A stretch of DNA of 64,000 nucleotides, from NCBI GenBank assembly GCA_030267565.1, contig BRXU01000014.1, positions 1-64,000 on the forward strand, in the 5' to 3' direction. This DNA is from Pleodorina starrii. Lineage: Eukaryota > Chlorophyta > Chlorophyceae > Chlamydomonadales > Volvocaceae. The position numbers were made by a program, and so were the translations under genes. Of this stretch, positions 36,701 to 48,671 are shown piece after piece. Within the stretch, counting starts at the first letter, position 1. Every line of letters starts with the position of its first letter. A model generated the notes under the pieces. It was not told where the DNA came from. It saw nothing but the letters and a program-made list of their open reading frames with translations, and ran no database searches.

Positions 36701-39700
36701 TGCAGTTGCGCTTTTACAGTCTCCAGATCCTCGACTGTGGCTGTATGACCGCGGCTCACCTCGTTCATCTCCGCCTGCAGAGCGCTGTGGGCCCCATCAG
36801 CTGCGTCCAGCCTTTCCTGCTTTTCGTTGAGGGCTGCATTCAGCTCCGACAGCCGCTGCTGATTGGCCGCAGCAGACTGCTCCGCAGCCGTGCTGGCAGC
36901 CTCCAGGTGGGCGACCGCAGCCGCATTGGCACGGATAACCTCCTCCAATTCCGCCTCCGTCGCCTGCAGCTTCTCCTTCTTCTCAGCGAGCGCCGCCTCC
37001 AGCATCTTCACTTGCTGCTGTGATCCATGGACCGTAGCACGCGCCTCAGCAAGCTGCTCCTCCCTCGCCTCACGACCGGCCTCAGCGTCCGCAAGCTGCT
37101 GCAGCAGCGCTGCCTTTGCAGCCTCCGTGTTCATGACGGCAGCCGAGTGAATGCGGTGAACCTCCTCCAGCTCCGCTCTTACCGCACGGCAATCGGCCTC
37201 CGCCGCCTGGAGTTCTTGCTGCTTGTTGGCAAGGGACGCTTCTAGCTCCTTTGCCTCCTGCTGGAATTGCTGGACTGCCGCACGCGCCTCCGCAAGATGG
37301 CCGTCGTTCAGCTCTCGTGCGGCCTGAGCGTCTGCGAGCTGCTGCTGCAGCGCTACCATGGCAGCCTCCAGGTCTGCAATCGCAGCCGAATGGGCGCGGC
37401 TTGCCTCCTCCAGTTCCGCCTTAACAGTGCCTTGGTCCGCATCCGTCGCTTGCAACTTCTTCTGCTGGTCAGCAAGCAACGCTTCCAGCTCCTTTACTCG
37501 CTGCTGTGAGTCATGGATCGCCGCATGCGCCTCCGACAGCTTCCCCTCGGCTGCCTCACGACTGACCTCGGCATCCGCGAGCTGCTGCTGCAGCGACGCC
37601 TTGGCAGCCTCCAGAACCGCGAGCGTGGCGGAATGGGCGCGACACGCCTCTGCCAGTTCAGCCTGCACAGCGCTGTGGGCTGCCTCTGCTGCCTGCAGCT
37701 TTGCTTGCTTGTCAGTAAGAGCCGGTTGCAAGTCCTCGATCTGCTTTTGCAGCTCCTGAACCATTGCGCGCGCCTCCGCGAGCTGTTCCTCCTTCGCCGC
37801 ATGAGCGGCCTCAGCGCCCGCTAGCTGCCCCTGCAGTGCTGCCCTGGCAGCTTCCAGGTTCACGATCGCGGCCGAATGAGCACGGCTCGCCTCCTCCAGT
37901 TCCGTCTGCACAATCTGAAGCTTCTGCTGCTTCTTAGCAAGCAGCGCGTCTAGCTCCTCGGCCCGGTGCTTCTCGGCCGAAGCCGCCAGCTCGGCTGTCT
38001 GGACGCGCTGCTGCAAGTCCAGAATCACAGTACGGTCCTCAGCAAGCTGTCCCACCGCCGTGTCACAGCTGGCTACGGCGTCCTCGAGTTGCTGCTGCTG
38101 CGCGCCTCTCACGGGCTCTACATCCGTAATCCAGCCGCCGCGGTTCGCCTCCTCCACTTCAGCATGCGGTACACTGCGACTGGGCATTGATTGGTGCCAA
38201 TCTGAAATAGGCGAGTGCTCCTCCAATGCGGCCTGCACAGAGCCATGGCCCGTTATTGTCGTCTGCAGCTTCGCCTGATTCTCAGCCAGCAGTACCTCCA
38301 GCTCCAAAATGCGTTGCTGCAAGTCCTGGGCTGCCGCACGCGCTTCAGTCGGTTTCTCCAATAAATCAGCGTGTGCGCCCCGTAATTGAGCCAATTGGTC
38401 TTGTGTGCTGGCTAATTGGTCCTGCACGCTTTGGAGATGCTCACGGACGGAGGCGGCATCAGCGCGCAGCGTGTCCAGGCACGCTTGAACGGCCGCGGCG
38501 ACATTGGGTACGGTGGTTGCACCCGACTTGCCATCCGCGCAGCCCTTGCGGCAGCGTCCCGCTGCATCAGCCGCGGCGGCGGTGATCGTCTCGTCCTGCG
38601 GCTGAAGTAGCTGGAGGCCGCGTTGCTCGATTGGGACCTGTGAAGCCGTCTCCTGTAGTGGCGCCTGCTTTTCGGATGGCTGCGATGCCGGCAGCTGCGC
38701 GAGCTGGCTCCGCCTTCCTGCACCGTGAGAGTCCAATGAGCGTCGGGACCCCGTGGATGACAGCACTTCGCCTGACCCATGGCTTTCCGCATCAGTAGCT
38801 GACGCCGCCGGTGCCGTGCCGGACGACGACGCCGGGCTGGAGGACGTGGAAATGAGCGTAGTGGATTTGCCGGCCGGCGAGACAGGAACATCACCAACGC
38901 TTTGCAGCGCAGCTGCGGCTGATCGAGCGGCACCGGAGAGGAAGGCTTGGTTGAAGTTGAGCGGGCCGCTCCACACGGTTGATGGCTTTGAGGCCTCCTG
39001 TTCCTCCGGCTGGTGCCGCGACTGCGGCGTGGTGGCAGCAGCAGCGCCGGCAAGGACTGAAAACATGTTGTCCCAGCCGGCGCTCTGTCCACGCTGGAAG
39101 CTGTCACTGCCTGCCAGCGAGGCCGACGCCCAGTTGGCGCGTGCCAGCTGCGAGTCTGATCCGCGACCGCTGTCGGAAGCGACACCGCGTGTGGGTCCTG
39201 CTGGAAGCCTCACATCTGCGGCGTCTGAGGCGGCATCATGACTGCCTCCTGGCCCGACGACCTCAGCGCTGCTTGATGCCTTTCGTGCACCGCTGACATC
39301 CATCCCAACGGCACCGGCAACCGCCTCAAGCTGGGACCACAAGCTGTCGTTGAGGGACTGCGCTGCCGCCAAGGCCGCTTGCAAGGACGTGATGTGCTCC
39401 TGCTCGTCGCTGCGTGCAGCGCCGATAGCGCGCAGCGTGCTTGCGTGCGTCTCAACCTCAGCCTGAACACAACGAAAAGGACAGGGAACATCGAGCCATG
39501 TAAGGCAAAAGAAAGATGGCTTCCAAAAGGACGAATTTCACAACTTTCGTCCTTCTGGAGCACGGGCCCGCAGTGCACACCATACACCGTACTTGCAAGG
39601 CTCGGACGCGTGCTTACATCACACACCGGCACGGACGCGTTCGTACATTACGCCGTGCGGACGAGTTCGTATACTTTACACCGTACCTGCAGGGCTCGGA

Positions 39701-42700
39701 CGCGTTCTTCTGCTTGTAAGACCTGGGAGTGGAGCTGCTCTTGGGCCCGCTCCGCATCTGCCTGTGCCGTTTGGAGCTTCGATTGCGCGTGCTCGCTGGC
39801 GCCGGCCAGCAGGACGCCGGACTCTGTCGCCTCGACGGCCGCCCCTTCAGGAACAGCTGGCAACCTCTCAGCGTCGGCAGCCTGCGCTTGTGGGTTTACT
39901 GCGAGCAGCTCATCCACTCGTGCCAATGCTGCATCCCTGCACGCCGAAGCAGCCCCCATCTCCGCCTGAGTCCGCGCCGCGGCTTCCAGCAGCGCCTGTA
40001 CACGTTCGCGAGCCTCCGTCAAGTCCGTCAACAGCCCTCGGAGACGCGCCTCGGTGCGTGAGCCCTCCTCCAACCGCTCCGCAAGGTACGACTGCGCGCT
40101 TTCGTACATGCTGGCCTGCAGCTGCGCGTTTGCCGCAGCCGCGCCCAGCAACTGCGACTGCAACTCGGCAAGCTCATGCACCGGTTCTTGGGCCTGATCC
40201 TCTGCAGGCTGCTGACTGCAAGGTGCCGATGCATCACGAGCTTCAACAGCATCCACAGAAGGAGAGCCACCTGGAGGCACGGACACCGTTGATTGTTAGC
40301 GAAACGTTTTTTAGTGCAACACCAGAACGGCAAGGGTCTATGCGAACCGAGAGATGGCCCCCACGGGTGCTTGGCACGCACTGGCGTACCTCAACTGCAG
40401 CAACAGCTGGCGTGCTGGTAAATGAGTTACTAGGACATGGCGAAGTAATTTTTACAGCTATGTAGGGTAACGCCGTGAGGCTTTGTGTTAAAAAAAACCT
40501 AATGGGTGGCGACACGGTAGCTGGTCCCCATCCGGCCTAACGATCTGACCAAAAGAATTTGCGTGGAGATACCCCTTCATGGTTTTGTATTGATGCTGTA
40601 TGCGACACTAGTAAGTTAGTTTGTAAACAGACAATCTGAAGCATGCTGCGTACCAGCGGCACCCTCCACACCTGGCTCCTGCTGCGGCGTTTGGATGTCC
40701 GCGATCTGCTGCTCCAGGTGCTTGCAGGCCTGTCGCTCGGCCTCCAGATCAGCCTCGACGGCGGCGGCAGCCGCCCGCGCTTCTGTCAAACGCTGCGCGC
40801 TCGCCTCCAGCTCCAGGGCCATCACGCTCAGTTCGTGCGTGCTAGCGCCCAGGCGCTCAGTTGAGACCTGTGCATCGACGTAACAGCCATCAAAGGAGAC
40901 CATGCAGGTTTAGGACTAACAACGCAGCGCATAGATACTGCAGCTGCCTATCGGGTGCCCGGGCAATCCCATCAGCGCATGGTCTCGACGAGTAGGTGGG
41001 CAGATTCTAGGCAACTAGTACGTCGCATATTTGTGCGTGTCAGGTGAACAGTACTGTGCACTGCAAGATCCGGGAAGAGCACTCGCACATTCGTTCTCGA
41101 TTTGGAATGCAGCAAAGCCGTACCTGCAGCTCGGCCTCCAACGCATCCACACGTGCCTTGAGGGCGTTGGCCGCCGCCAATCTTGCGTCTTGACCCGCCA
41201 ACTCGGCCTGCAATGCATGCATTGGTTAGCCTCGCACACGCTCGTGCCATCCCGCCGCAATGCACACAGCGGCGGCTCACCTTGAGTGAGGCAATGACGC
41301 TGTCAGCCTCCGCGACTTGGCCTTCAAGCTGCCGGCGGGTATTCCGCTCAGCGGCCAGATCGGCCTCGGCAGCGCTGGCTTTTGCCTGCGCATCCGCCAA
41401 GCGCTGGGCACCCGCCTGCAGCTCCACCGCCATTGCATCGAGTTCGCCCGCACTGGTCGCCAGGCGCTGAGTTGCAACCTGCGGACAACGTCCGGAACAC
41501 AGGCCAGACAGATAAGTTATAATGGTAACTCAACAAGGACGCTTATGACAGCGCACGAGCCGTGCCGTGTCGTGCCCTTGCAGACTAGCGGACCTGATTT
41601 TACTAAGAAAAAGCAACCTGATGCCGTGCAGGCCCGCGACACGTTCCATATATCCTGCACAACAATGCGCAAGCGCGTTGAAACTGCTATGTGGCGCCAG
41701 CGCTCCGCACGGCGCCGGGCCTACAGGCGCGCAAATGGAACTAAACATCGGACGGTGACTCCAGGCGTACACGGAACGGGTACTTCCCGAAGGCGCGCGC
41801 CCAAGAATGGACCCCCATATGCACCCCGCCATGCACTTTGACAGCGGCGATCGACGACGGGGGGAACGGCATACCTGCAGCTCCAGCTCCAGAGCAACAA
41901 TACGTCCTTTCAGCACGGCAAGATCTTGCGGCTCTGCCCGCGGTGACCGGTCCTCGTCCTGGTTGAGCGCGGCCGCGTGCAGCTTGGCGGTCTGGAGTGC
42001 TACAATCAAGTCGTCCTCGGCCTTCGCAAGCTGTTTTCGGAGCGAATCCACCTCTGAATCCGCGTCTGCAAGCTGCTGTCTGTAATTCGCAATCTCAGCG
42101 GATATGGTGCGAGTGGCAATCGACTGGGCTTGCTCCATATCATCGATGAGGTCCTGTAAGGGCCGGATCATGCAAGCCGGGGACGGCGTTATGGAACGTT
42201 TTGGGGGTTAACCCAATAGCCCTAACAACGCTTGTGGAGTACATCACTTTCGCGGAAGATGCATGGTGCAAGTGCACGGCGCGGGGTTCCACCATGCCCT
42301 GTTGACAGTAGGGTATACCCAGGTCGCCAAACGTAAACGGCATGGCCAGACCTAGTGGCTGCCAGCTTCCAACATCCGCCATGCGAGGAACGCGCACGAC
42401 CGCACCGCACCTGGCGAGCACGGATGGTTGCATCCTTCGCCGCCAGCTCAGCGGTCAGGTTTGCCACGGTCTGCTGAAGCTCCACGACCTTGCTCTCAGA
42501 GGGCTTCCGGCCACGACTGCCCCGTTTGTCCTAAAAGAGGCAGTATTCACGTTAAAAACCTTCAAGAGGCACGCTATGTACCAAATGATCTCCACTCACC
42601 TGCAGCTGCGCAACCTGCTCGTCCTTTAAGCGCAGCTCCGCCGTAAGCTCCTTGATCCTATAGGGACAACCGTTGCGGTTTTATTGAGTTTGTCACAAGA

Positions 42701-45700
42701 TCGAAACGCACATGACCGCACAGTTCACAGAAGGTGAACGTACCTGGCCTCGAGTTCGCGCTTTGCCCGCTTGAGCAGCGTCAGCTGGTCCGCAAAACTG
42801 TTCCGCTCGGTCATAATTTCGTCCTCCAGGTCCGTAACACGCTGCACATAGAAAAATAGCACAGCGGTTTTGGCCATGCTATACAAATTGAGCTAATTGT
42901 AGTGATCTTGTCCTGACAACCGACCTGCGAGAGCACGCTTTCGAGGTCACTGACGACGCTGGAAGCGTACGGGGACCTCAGCGCCGCAGGGTTGTCGGCT
43001 CGGCCATCGAAGGACCAGCGCTCGCTCTGCGAACGGTCTGCGGGCAACCTGACCCCCGCCGCAGCACCAGCGGTAGTTGAAAGCCTCGAGGGCGACGCGG
43101 GTGGGGCTCCCAACTGCGACGAAGGGCGGGGAACAGAAGGCAGGCAGGACGACCCGGCAGCCGTTTCGTAGACAGCAGAAAGCTCGTGGCCGAGCGACAT
43201 GCGTGCCGCTTGCAGCTCCTCAAGCTGCGCAGCAAGCTTCGTGCTGTCAGCCGGCGCATTGCGCGCACTTTGGCCAGCGCGTAGCAGGGCTTCTGGTTCG
43301 GTAGCATCGTTAATCGTTCCACTGCTGAACCGCGGGTCGTGCTGATACTGCCACTGTTGCGAGTCCTGCCACTGTTGCGACTCCTGTCAGCGGGCAGGTG
43401 CGTGAAGGAACAGAACACAAGCAGATCACTAGCAACAATGAACAGCATGCGAGCGACAACCGCAGCGACATGTCATAAAACGCCACCGATGAAAACATCC
43501 GCGACATTCAAATGCGGGGGTGACAACGCGGGAGCGACTGATCTTCATATGGACCACCCACGGATCCCACGCACCTTGGGCACAGGCATGGAATCCTCAT
43601 CAAACAAGAGGTTGCGATGTACCGTTGTGGCAGAAGGATCAGGCTGCTCATGCGCACGGAAGGGGCTTGGACACCCATCCGCCACGGCTGCGGGTGAGCT
43701 GGAGAACAAGGCGGCCCGCGCATCGCTGCCAGTCGTGTCGCCGCCGCTTCCTGGCACATCCCGGTGGAACATCGGGTTCATCACCAGTGACGGCGTGTAC
43801 GTGGCGGCGTCAGCGTTAATGGCTGGCCTTTGGGACGGCGTGGTGAGATGCGGCGGCAAAGGCAACGCCGAAGTCGCTCCACCACCTGCCGACGGAGACC
43901 TAGGAGACGTCGCTGCCGAAGCCGTGCGCTCCAACCTGCCGCCCTGCTGCTCCTGATCTGGTACTGGCTGGCGTGCCAAGGTTGGCTTCGAGAGCAGCAG
44001 GGAACCGGTGCCCTCGACGGCCGGCGGCGCTGTAACGGCCCGAAGAGCCTGCGAGCCATCAGGACCCGTTCACGAGGAAAAGAGTACGGGGTAAGCATTG
44101 ATAAGCAGGAATACCCTTTAGGCAGGGATCTGGTTCATCTTCAAAGTGGACTCCTGGAATCGGTTCCTACCCCCCTTCCTGCGGAACGGGGAAACACTTT
44201 CCACCACGGCATGAAATCCATGAATTCCGTTCCAATATGCTCCTGGTCCACGGGCTGTTACGGGGCGGCTCAACCCCCTCGGCTCAATCCCCCCGGCTCA
44301 ATCACTCCCGATCATAGCCCAGAGGGCGCCCGTCTCCAACGCAACCCTCATCTACCTCCAATTGCTCAGTAAGGTGCGCTATGCTGGCTTCCTTGGCTCC
44401 TGCTTCTGCTTGCATAGTCGAGAGATGGTCCTGCATGGGTCGAAGGTGAAGTCAGCATAGCACTCGAAGACAGTCACCCAGGGCAGACGGCACAAGCGCA
44501 GCGACGGGCTCTCGGCGAATATGAGTTCGCAGATTACTGGCCTGGCTGGCTTGGATCGCCTTCATGACCTCTTGCAGTTGCGCTCGCAGATCGCTCAGCT
44601 GCTTGGTGCTGTAGCTCAGTCCGCTGCCAGCCGGAAGCTGAGCTCGAACTTCCTCGAAAGAAATCTGGCGTGCAGCCGGGAGCTGGCCATCGTCACTGCC
44701 TCCACCAGCCACCGGCGATAGCACACCCGAAGGAATCAGCTCGCTGGGGTCTGCCTTGCTGAGCGCATCCAGCAAGTTCTGCAACCAGAAACCCGCAATA
44801 ACCGCGCCGGCAGAATGATTGTATCGCACCGCACCGCGTCAGCACCATTGCTTTGCAGATCCAGGGTCACAATCTTACCTGGAGTGAGGCGACCTCAGAT
44901 GTTGTGCGGGCCAGCTTGGCCTGCGAGCATGCGACAGGTATATCCATGTCAAGGTATCGAGGCCCTACATCCGACCGATGACGGCAAAAAGGTTGCATAC
45001 GGGCCCGCGCCAGCACGCATAACGAGCAAATTGCTAACCTGGGTGCCCTCGAGCTTGAGCGTTGCCTCGTCCAGCTGGCGCTTCATGTCGTCAAACCGCT
45101 GCGTGCTGGACGAGCAAGACAGCTGCCGCGCGTCCATTATGGCGCGGCTGCTGTCGGGGCTCTTGAGGCCATCGGTAGGGCAGGCCGATGTGGCGCTCGC
45201 TGTCGCAGCAGATCCTACCGGGCCGCCCATCACGACGCCAACACCGTCCGCCCCGCCAGCTAACTGGAAAGGAAGCGGGCCCCCAGAACTCAGGCGGAAC
45301 GGCCGGGGAGCATCGCTGGGCCCTGCAGCTTGAGCGTCACCAGCGTATCCACCGTTGCTCCCGTCAGCCCAGCGGATGCCCTCGGTAAACCCCTCTGGCA
45401 GGTCCTCGAGCGTAATGCGGGGATTGTAGTCCGGAACATTTAGTGCCCGAGCGAGGTCTGGGTGCGGCTGCAAGCTGGTAGGCAGAGGCTCGGCGTCCAG
45501 GGCCTTATCCGCGTAGGCGCCGACAGCTAACTGCTGAACCTGCGGGGCAAGAAACAGGGCCGGCTCTGTTATAAGGGCCCATCTCGCGATGTATTACGGT
45601 CAAGACAGCCAGGAGCCCGACACAATTCCCCAATGGCATGGACCATTGACCTCGCGACAGCCAAACTCCCCGTGGCAAGCAAACTGCAAAAGACCTCATT

Positions 45701-47508
45701 GCCTCAAAGCTAACCTTCTGTCCGCCGTCGCTGACGCTGCGGGTTTGCTCCTGCTCCAAACCACTGCCCGCCGCTGCTGCCAAGACAGCGCGGAACTCGT
45801 CGATCTGGGCGCGAAGCTGCTGTATTGTGCGGTCCCGATCGATGAGCGCGTTAAGTGGCACCATCTGCGGCGCGTGCACCCCGCCCTGCGGTAAAGTAAT
45901 TGGAGGAGCCGGTATTACAAGTGCTTGCACATCAGCACGGCGATTCAAGAGAAACGAGCAGCGTTATGGGCATACCTGCAGCCCCGAGGAGCGCCTTTCC
46001 TCGGCTGGTCGAGCGCTGTTCGACGAGTCGTCTCTGTCCGCGAGCGGCGTTTGCACGAGACGCCCCGGCCCACCGCCGTCTCCGCCCGTCCCGGAAGAGA
46101 ACTCCTGAGAGGGCAGTCCAAAGCCGCAGCAAAAACGGCTCAATGAGAAGAGGGCAACGGCAGTCTATAGCCCATCTAGCACACTCGACATGAACAAATG
46201 TCCTCGGAAGAACTGCACCCAGGCCCGGTATTAGTAAATGCTATGGGTTGAGCTTACCTGCGGCCGCATTTGCTCTGCCAAGTTGCCGGATGCGTCACTC
46301 ATGTCGAGGCCATCGAAATCCCACGCCTTTTGTGGCATCAGGACTTCGGTGCCCACGCCGAACGTCCGCTCCACGAAAGACGCCTTACGGGACCCGAACG
46401 GGCTTGCAGCCAGCGCATCGCCGCGGTTTAACATGGCAGCAATGTCCTGCATAGGCAACGAGTTGGTGAAGCCAATGTAAGAATGGAGTGGCAACTTGCC
46501 GACGATGGTCCTGCAAAGAATCCAAGATGTCATGCTGCACAGGCCATGTAGCGGGCGAAGACCAACATGGCGATGTAGCGAGAGATATTGCCATAAGCAT
46601 GAAGAGACTCCTCGCAGCAAGACGCACGCCAAGCCCGCCGGGGTCATTGACACGCAGCAAGCCGCCCCAGGGAGGGCAAGATGGAAAAGACCCCTCATAG
46701 CTTCTTGCGCACCAGAACCTCCGCACCTGCGATTGCTCCAGTAACCGCTGTTCGAGCAGTTTGATGTGCTGCTGACGATGCGACAGCTGCGAGCGAAGCG
46801 ATAGCACCTCGCGCTCTGCAGCAATGAGAGCCACCTGCGGAGGCGGACCCCATACGCAAGGTGAAAACATACGCACGTGCTATACATGTGTCACGACTGC
46901 CCACGAAGATGGCTGAGTATTCTACGTGCAGCACACCGTTACCACACCTGGACAGTCGATAAGCCGCCGATCGCCGCCTCGGGTGATTGCAGCGCCTGAG
47001 AGCGCGCTGCAAGCAGGTAGGAGAAGGCCGGCATGGGCATGCGGCTGCTGCGGTCACCACCGCGGGCGAGCTGTTCCGCGGGCGACATTGTAGGTGACTC
47101 CTCAAGCGACCCGCCTAAGGGCTGTGCGCTTCGCGACGGGGATTCACCGAACCCTGAGCGGGCGTCGGCCCGATGACGGACGACCAAAGAAGCGTAGCGG
47201 GCCGCACGGAGCTCGCCGTCTTTGACCTGATACAACCAGAACAGCGGGAGCGCTCATTTTAAGATACAGTCCGTGTCCGGTGAGCTGGCACCTGTGAGGG
47301 AATCGAGCGGTCCCTGAACGTAGGTTATGCAACAGAGCAGCTCTCTCTGTGGACCTCACTTCGATGTACCACGGAAGCATGATCCTAATCCCGAGCTGCC
47401 CCGGGCGCGTCTCACCTTGATTTGCTGCTGGAGCCCACTTACGAGCTCCTTCAGCTTCTCAATACCCGCGTCAGTGGCTCCATCCACCAATATGACGGAC
47501 GGTACATC
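24737..47508 (-). CDS. Giant coiled-coil protein (about 5700 aa in the resolved exons); start unresolved
   Basis: Exons in transcript order: 47508-47416, 47226-46948, 46834-46719, 46510-46258, 46104-45976, 45885-45715, 45539-45039, 44920-44879, 44779 to ~44555, 44430-44356, 44048-43575, 43383-42925, 42841-42744, 42657-42600, 42530-42411, 42153-41875, 41478-41281, 41207-41124, 40867-40654, 40270-39687, 39462-33617, 33457-33073, 32752-29465, 29249-29025, 28925-28779, 28690-28604, 28466-28278, 28063-27930, 27780-27663, 27341-27189, 27033-26520, 26301-24737. Phase holds at every junction except near 44.55 kb, where the donor is ambiguous. Almost the whole product is heptad-rich, long coiled coil (LEAAKVELQQRLLDGEASRD and similar). 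Ser/Pro-rich non-coiled segments occur in the 43-46 kb exons and at the start of the 5.8-kb exon. The last ~520 residues are Gly/Pro/Ser-rich and end SGIGPGSPTPSCG. There is no motor, kinase or membrane segment. It could be a basal-body/centrosomal scaffold, flagellar-root component, Golgi tether or nuclear-pore filament; nothing here decides. Confidence 0.8.
31748..32137 (-). repeat. 117-bp (39-aa) tandem coding repeat, four copies
   Basis: The marker GCGTGTATCCGCCAGCTCC recurs at 31748, 31865, 31982 and 32099, exactly 117 bp apart. Each unit encodes one coiled-coil block with KELADTRERLLAAIAERD and NLAEDRAADQSK. It lies inside the 3.3-kb exon 29465-32752. Confidence 0.9.
33880..36760 (-). 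repeat. Tandem coding repeats of two lengths (243 and 285 bp) in the 5.8-kb exon
   Basis: The marker TATGAGC occurs at 34062, 34305, 34590, 34833, 35118, 35403, 35646, 35931, 36216 and 36459, with a diverged copy at 36744. Successive spacings are 243, 285, 243, 285, 285, 243, 285, 285, 243 and 285. Long units differ from short ones by one 42-bp block encoding a variant of RLAAAEQSAAADQQ, i.e. 14 residues or two heptads. The shared part encodes VQAELEEASRAHTATVADLE and DGEASRDAIEEQLKEARTAV. Copies are nearly identical in DNA, so the array is recent or homogenised. Confidence 0.95.
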
Positions 47509-48671
47509 CTGAAAAGAGCAACCATTCAGCAAGGCACGGTTTCGAACACGTTTTGCTTGCCGCTTCCGTTCTCCAACCAATAGGCAACACCATTAGCGCA
47601 AAAGAGTCAATGATCTTTTTTGTGTAGATCACCAGAGAGGCTATGGTCACGATCCCGCGGATTTTGGATAGGCGCCATTCGTGCAAAAGGCAACGACAAG
47701 CATAAGGAGCATCTAGTTTCCAGGAACGTGCTTCTGGGTTTCGCGGCCCTGGAGCTCCGAGGGTGGGATCGCTTGGGTACGGGGCACTCACTCCTGCGGG
47801 TATTGGAGGTCAGCTGCTGTGTTTGCGGTCAGAGGGGCCGCAAGCGGAGGACTAGCTTTTCGCAGGTCCGTTGCGTAGTTCATGAACTGTTGCTTTGGGG
47901 CTTCTGGAGCGGGGTTGCTCTTTCAGCTGTAGCCCACGAGTTGCCGTTAGGTAGTTTCGTGTGCTGATTAGTGGGTGGGCCTTGGGCACCCGCTGATAGA
48001 GGAGTCTGCTGACCATCTCCCCGTTGCGCAGGTTTCTGTGCTCCTGCCCGGGCCTGCTTTTGACTGGATAGCTCGTGGGGCCTGGCCCGAGAGCGCTTTC
48101 CTACGCCCAGGTCGTATCCACTGCAATGCACGGCCCAGCTTACCCACCCACCCCAAATGACCGTTCGGGGAATGCTGGGGCTCATTGTTACCACGACAAC
48201 TACATGTGGCCTTCAGAACATGCCGGAGAGGGAGGGATAACTCGGCGCGCACTCTGTCTCGGGGATGGCCGCGGCAGTCCAAGAGGGTCCAAGCCGGCGG
48301 GATTCCATGCCGCGCCGTTATGAACAGTTGCAACAGCGGATTTACCCCCTGCACAAGTTCAACGGTGACCTTATTACGCTCAGAAGCGATTTCTAAATCA
48401 TAACCAGTTCGTGCGCTCACGGCAAGAATTGATCTCCTGCTTTCGGATTGTCACGAGGAAAAAGCATCACCAATACCCCACGCACGGCTCCCGGGAGGCC
48501 GATTCACGTTTATTAAGCCGAAATGACAAAATGTTTCTTCGCTACGCGCACTGTTCATAGTCGCCGGTTTCAGTTCATCCCTGCTGTCCGCTGCGCGGTG
48601 AAAAGCCGCCATTTGCGACTGGTCAAGCTTCGTGATGCATGCACCGGTACGCCAAGGTTGCAGTTCGCCCC
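47509..48671 (-). other. Unresolved segment between the two coiled-coil genes (missing first exons, or an internal part of one gene)
   Basis: Coding-like minus-strand pieces are present but I could not join them in phase. (a) 48447-48356 is open and reads YDLEIASERNKVTVELVQG before a possible donor GGG|GTAAAT. (b) About 48077-47882 is open, with QKQARAGAQKPAQRGDGQQ and NGNSWATAERATPLQKPQ. (c) An ATG at 47883 starts MNYATDLRKASPPLAAPL, which ends at donor GA|GTGAGT (exon end 47792) in phase 2, while the next known exon (47508) needs phase 0. No TGTAA on the minus strand was found between 48671 and 47509. Confidence 0.4.
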
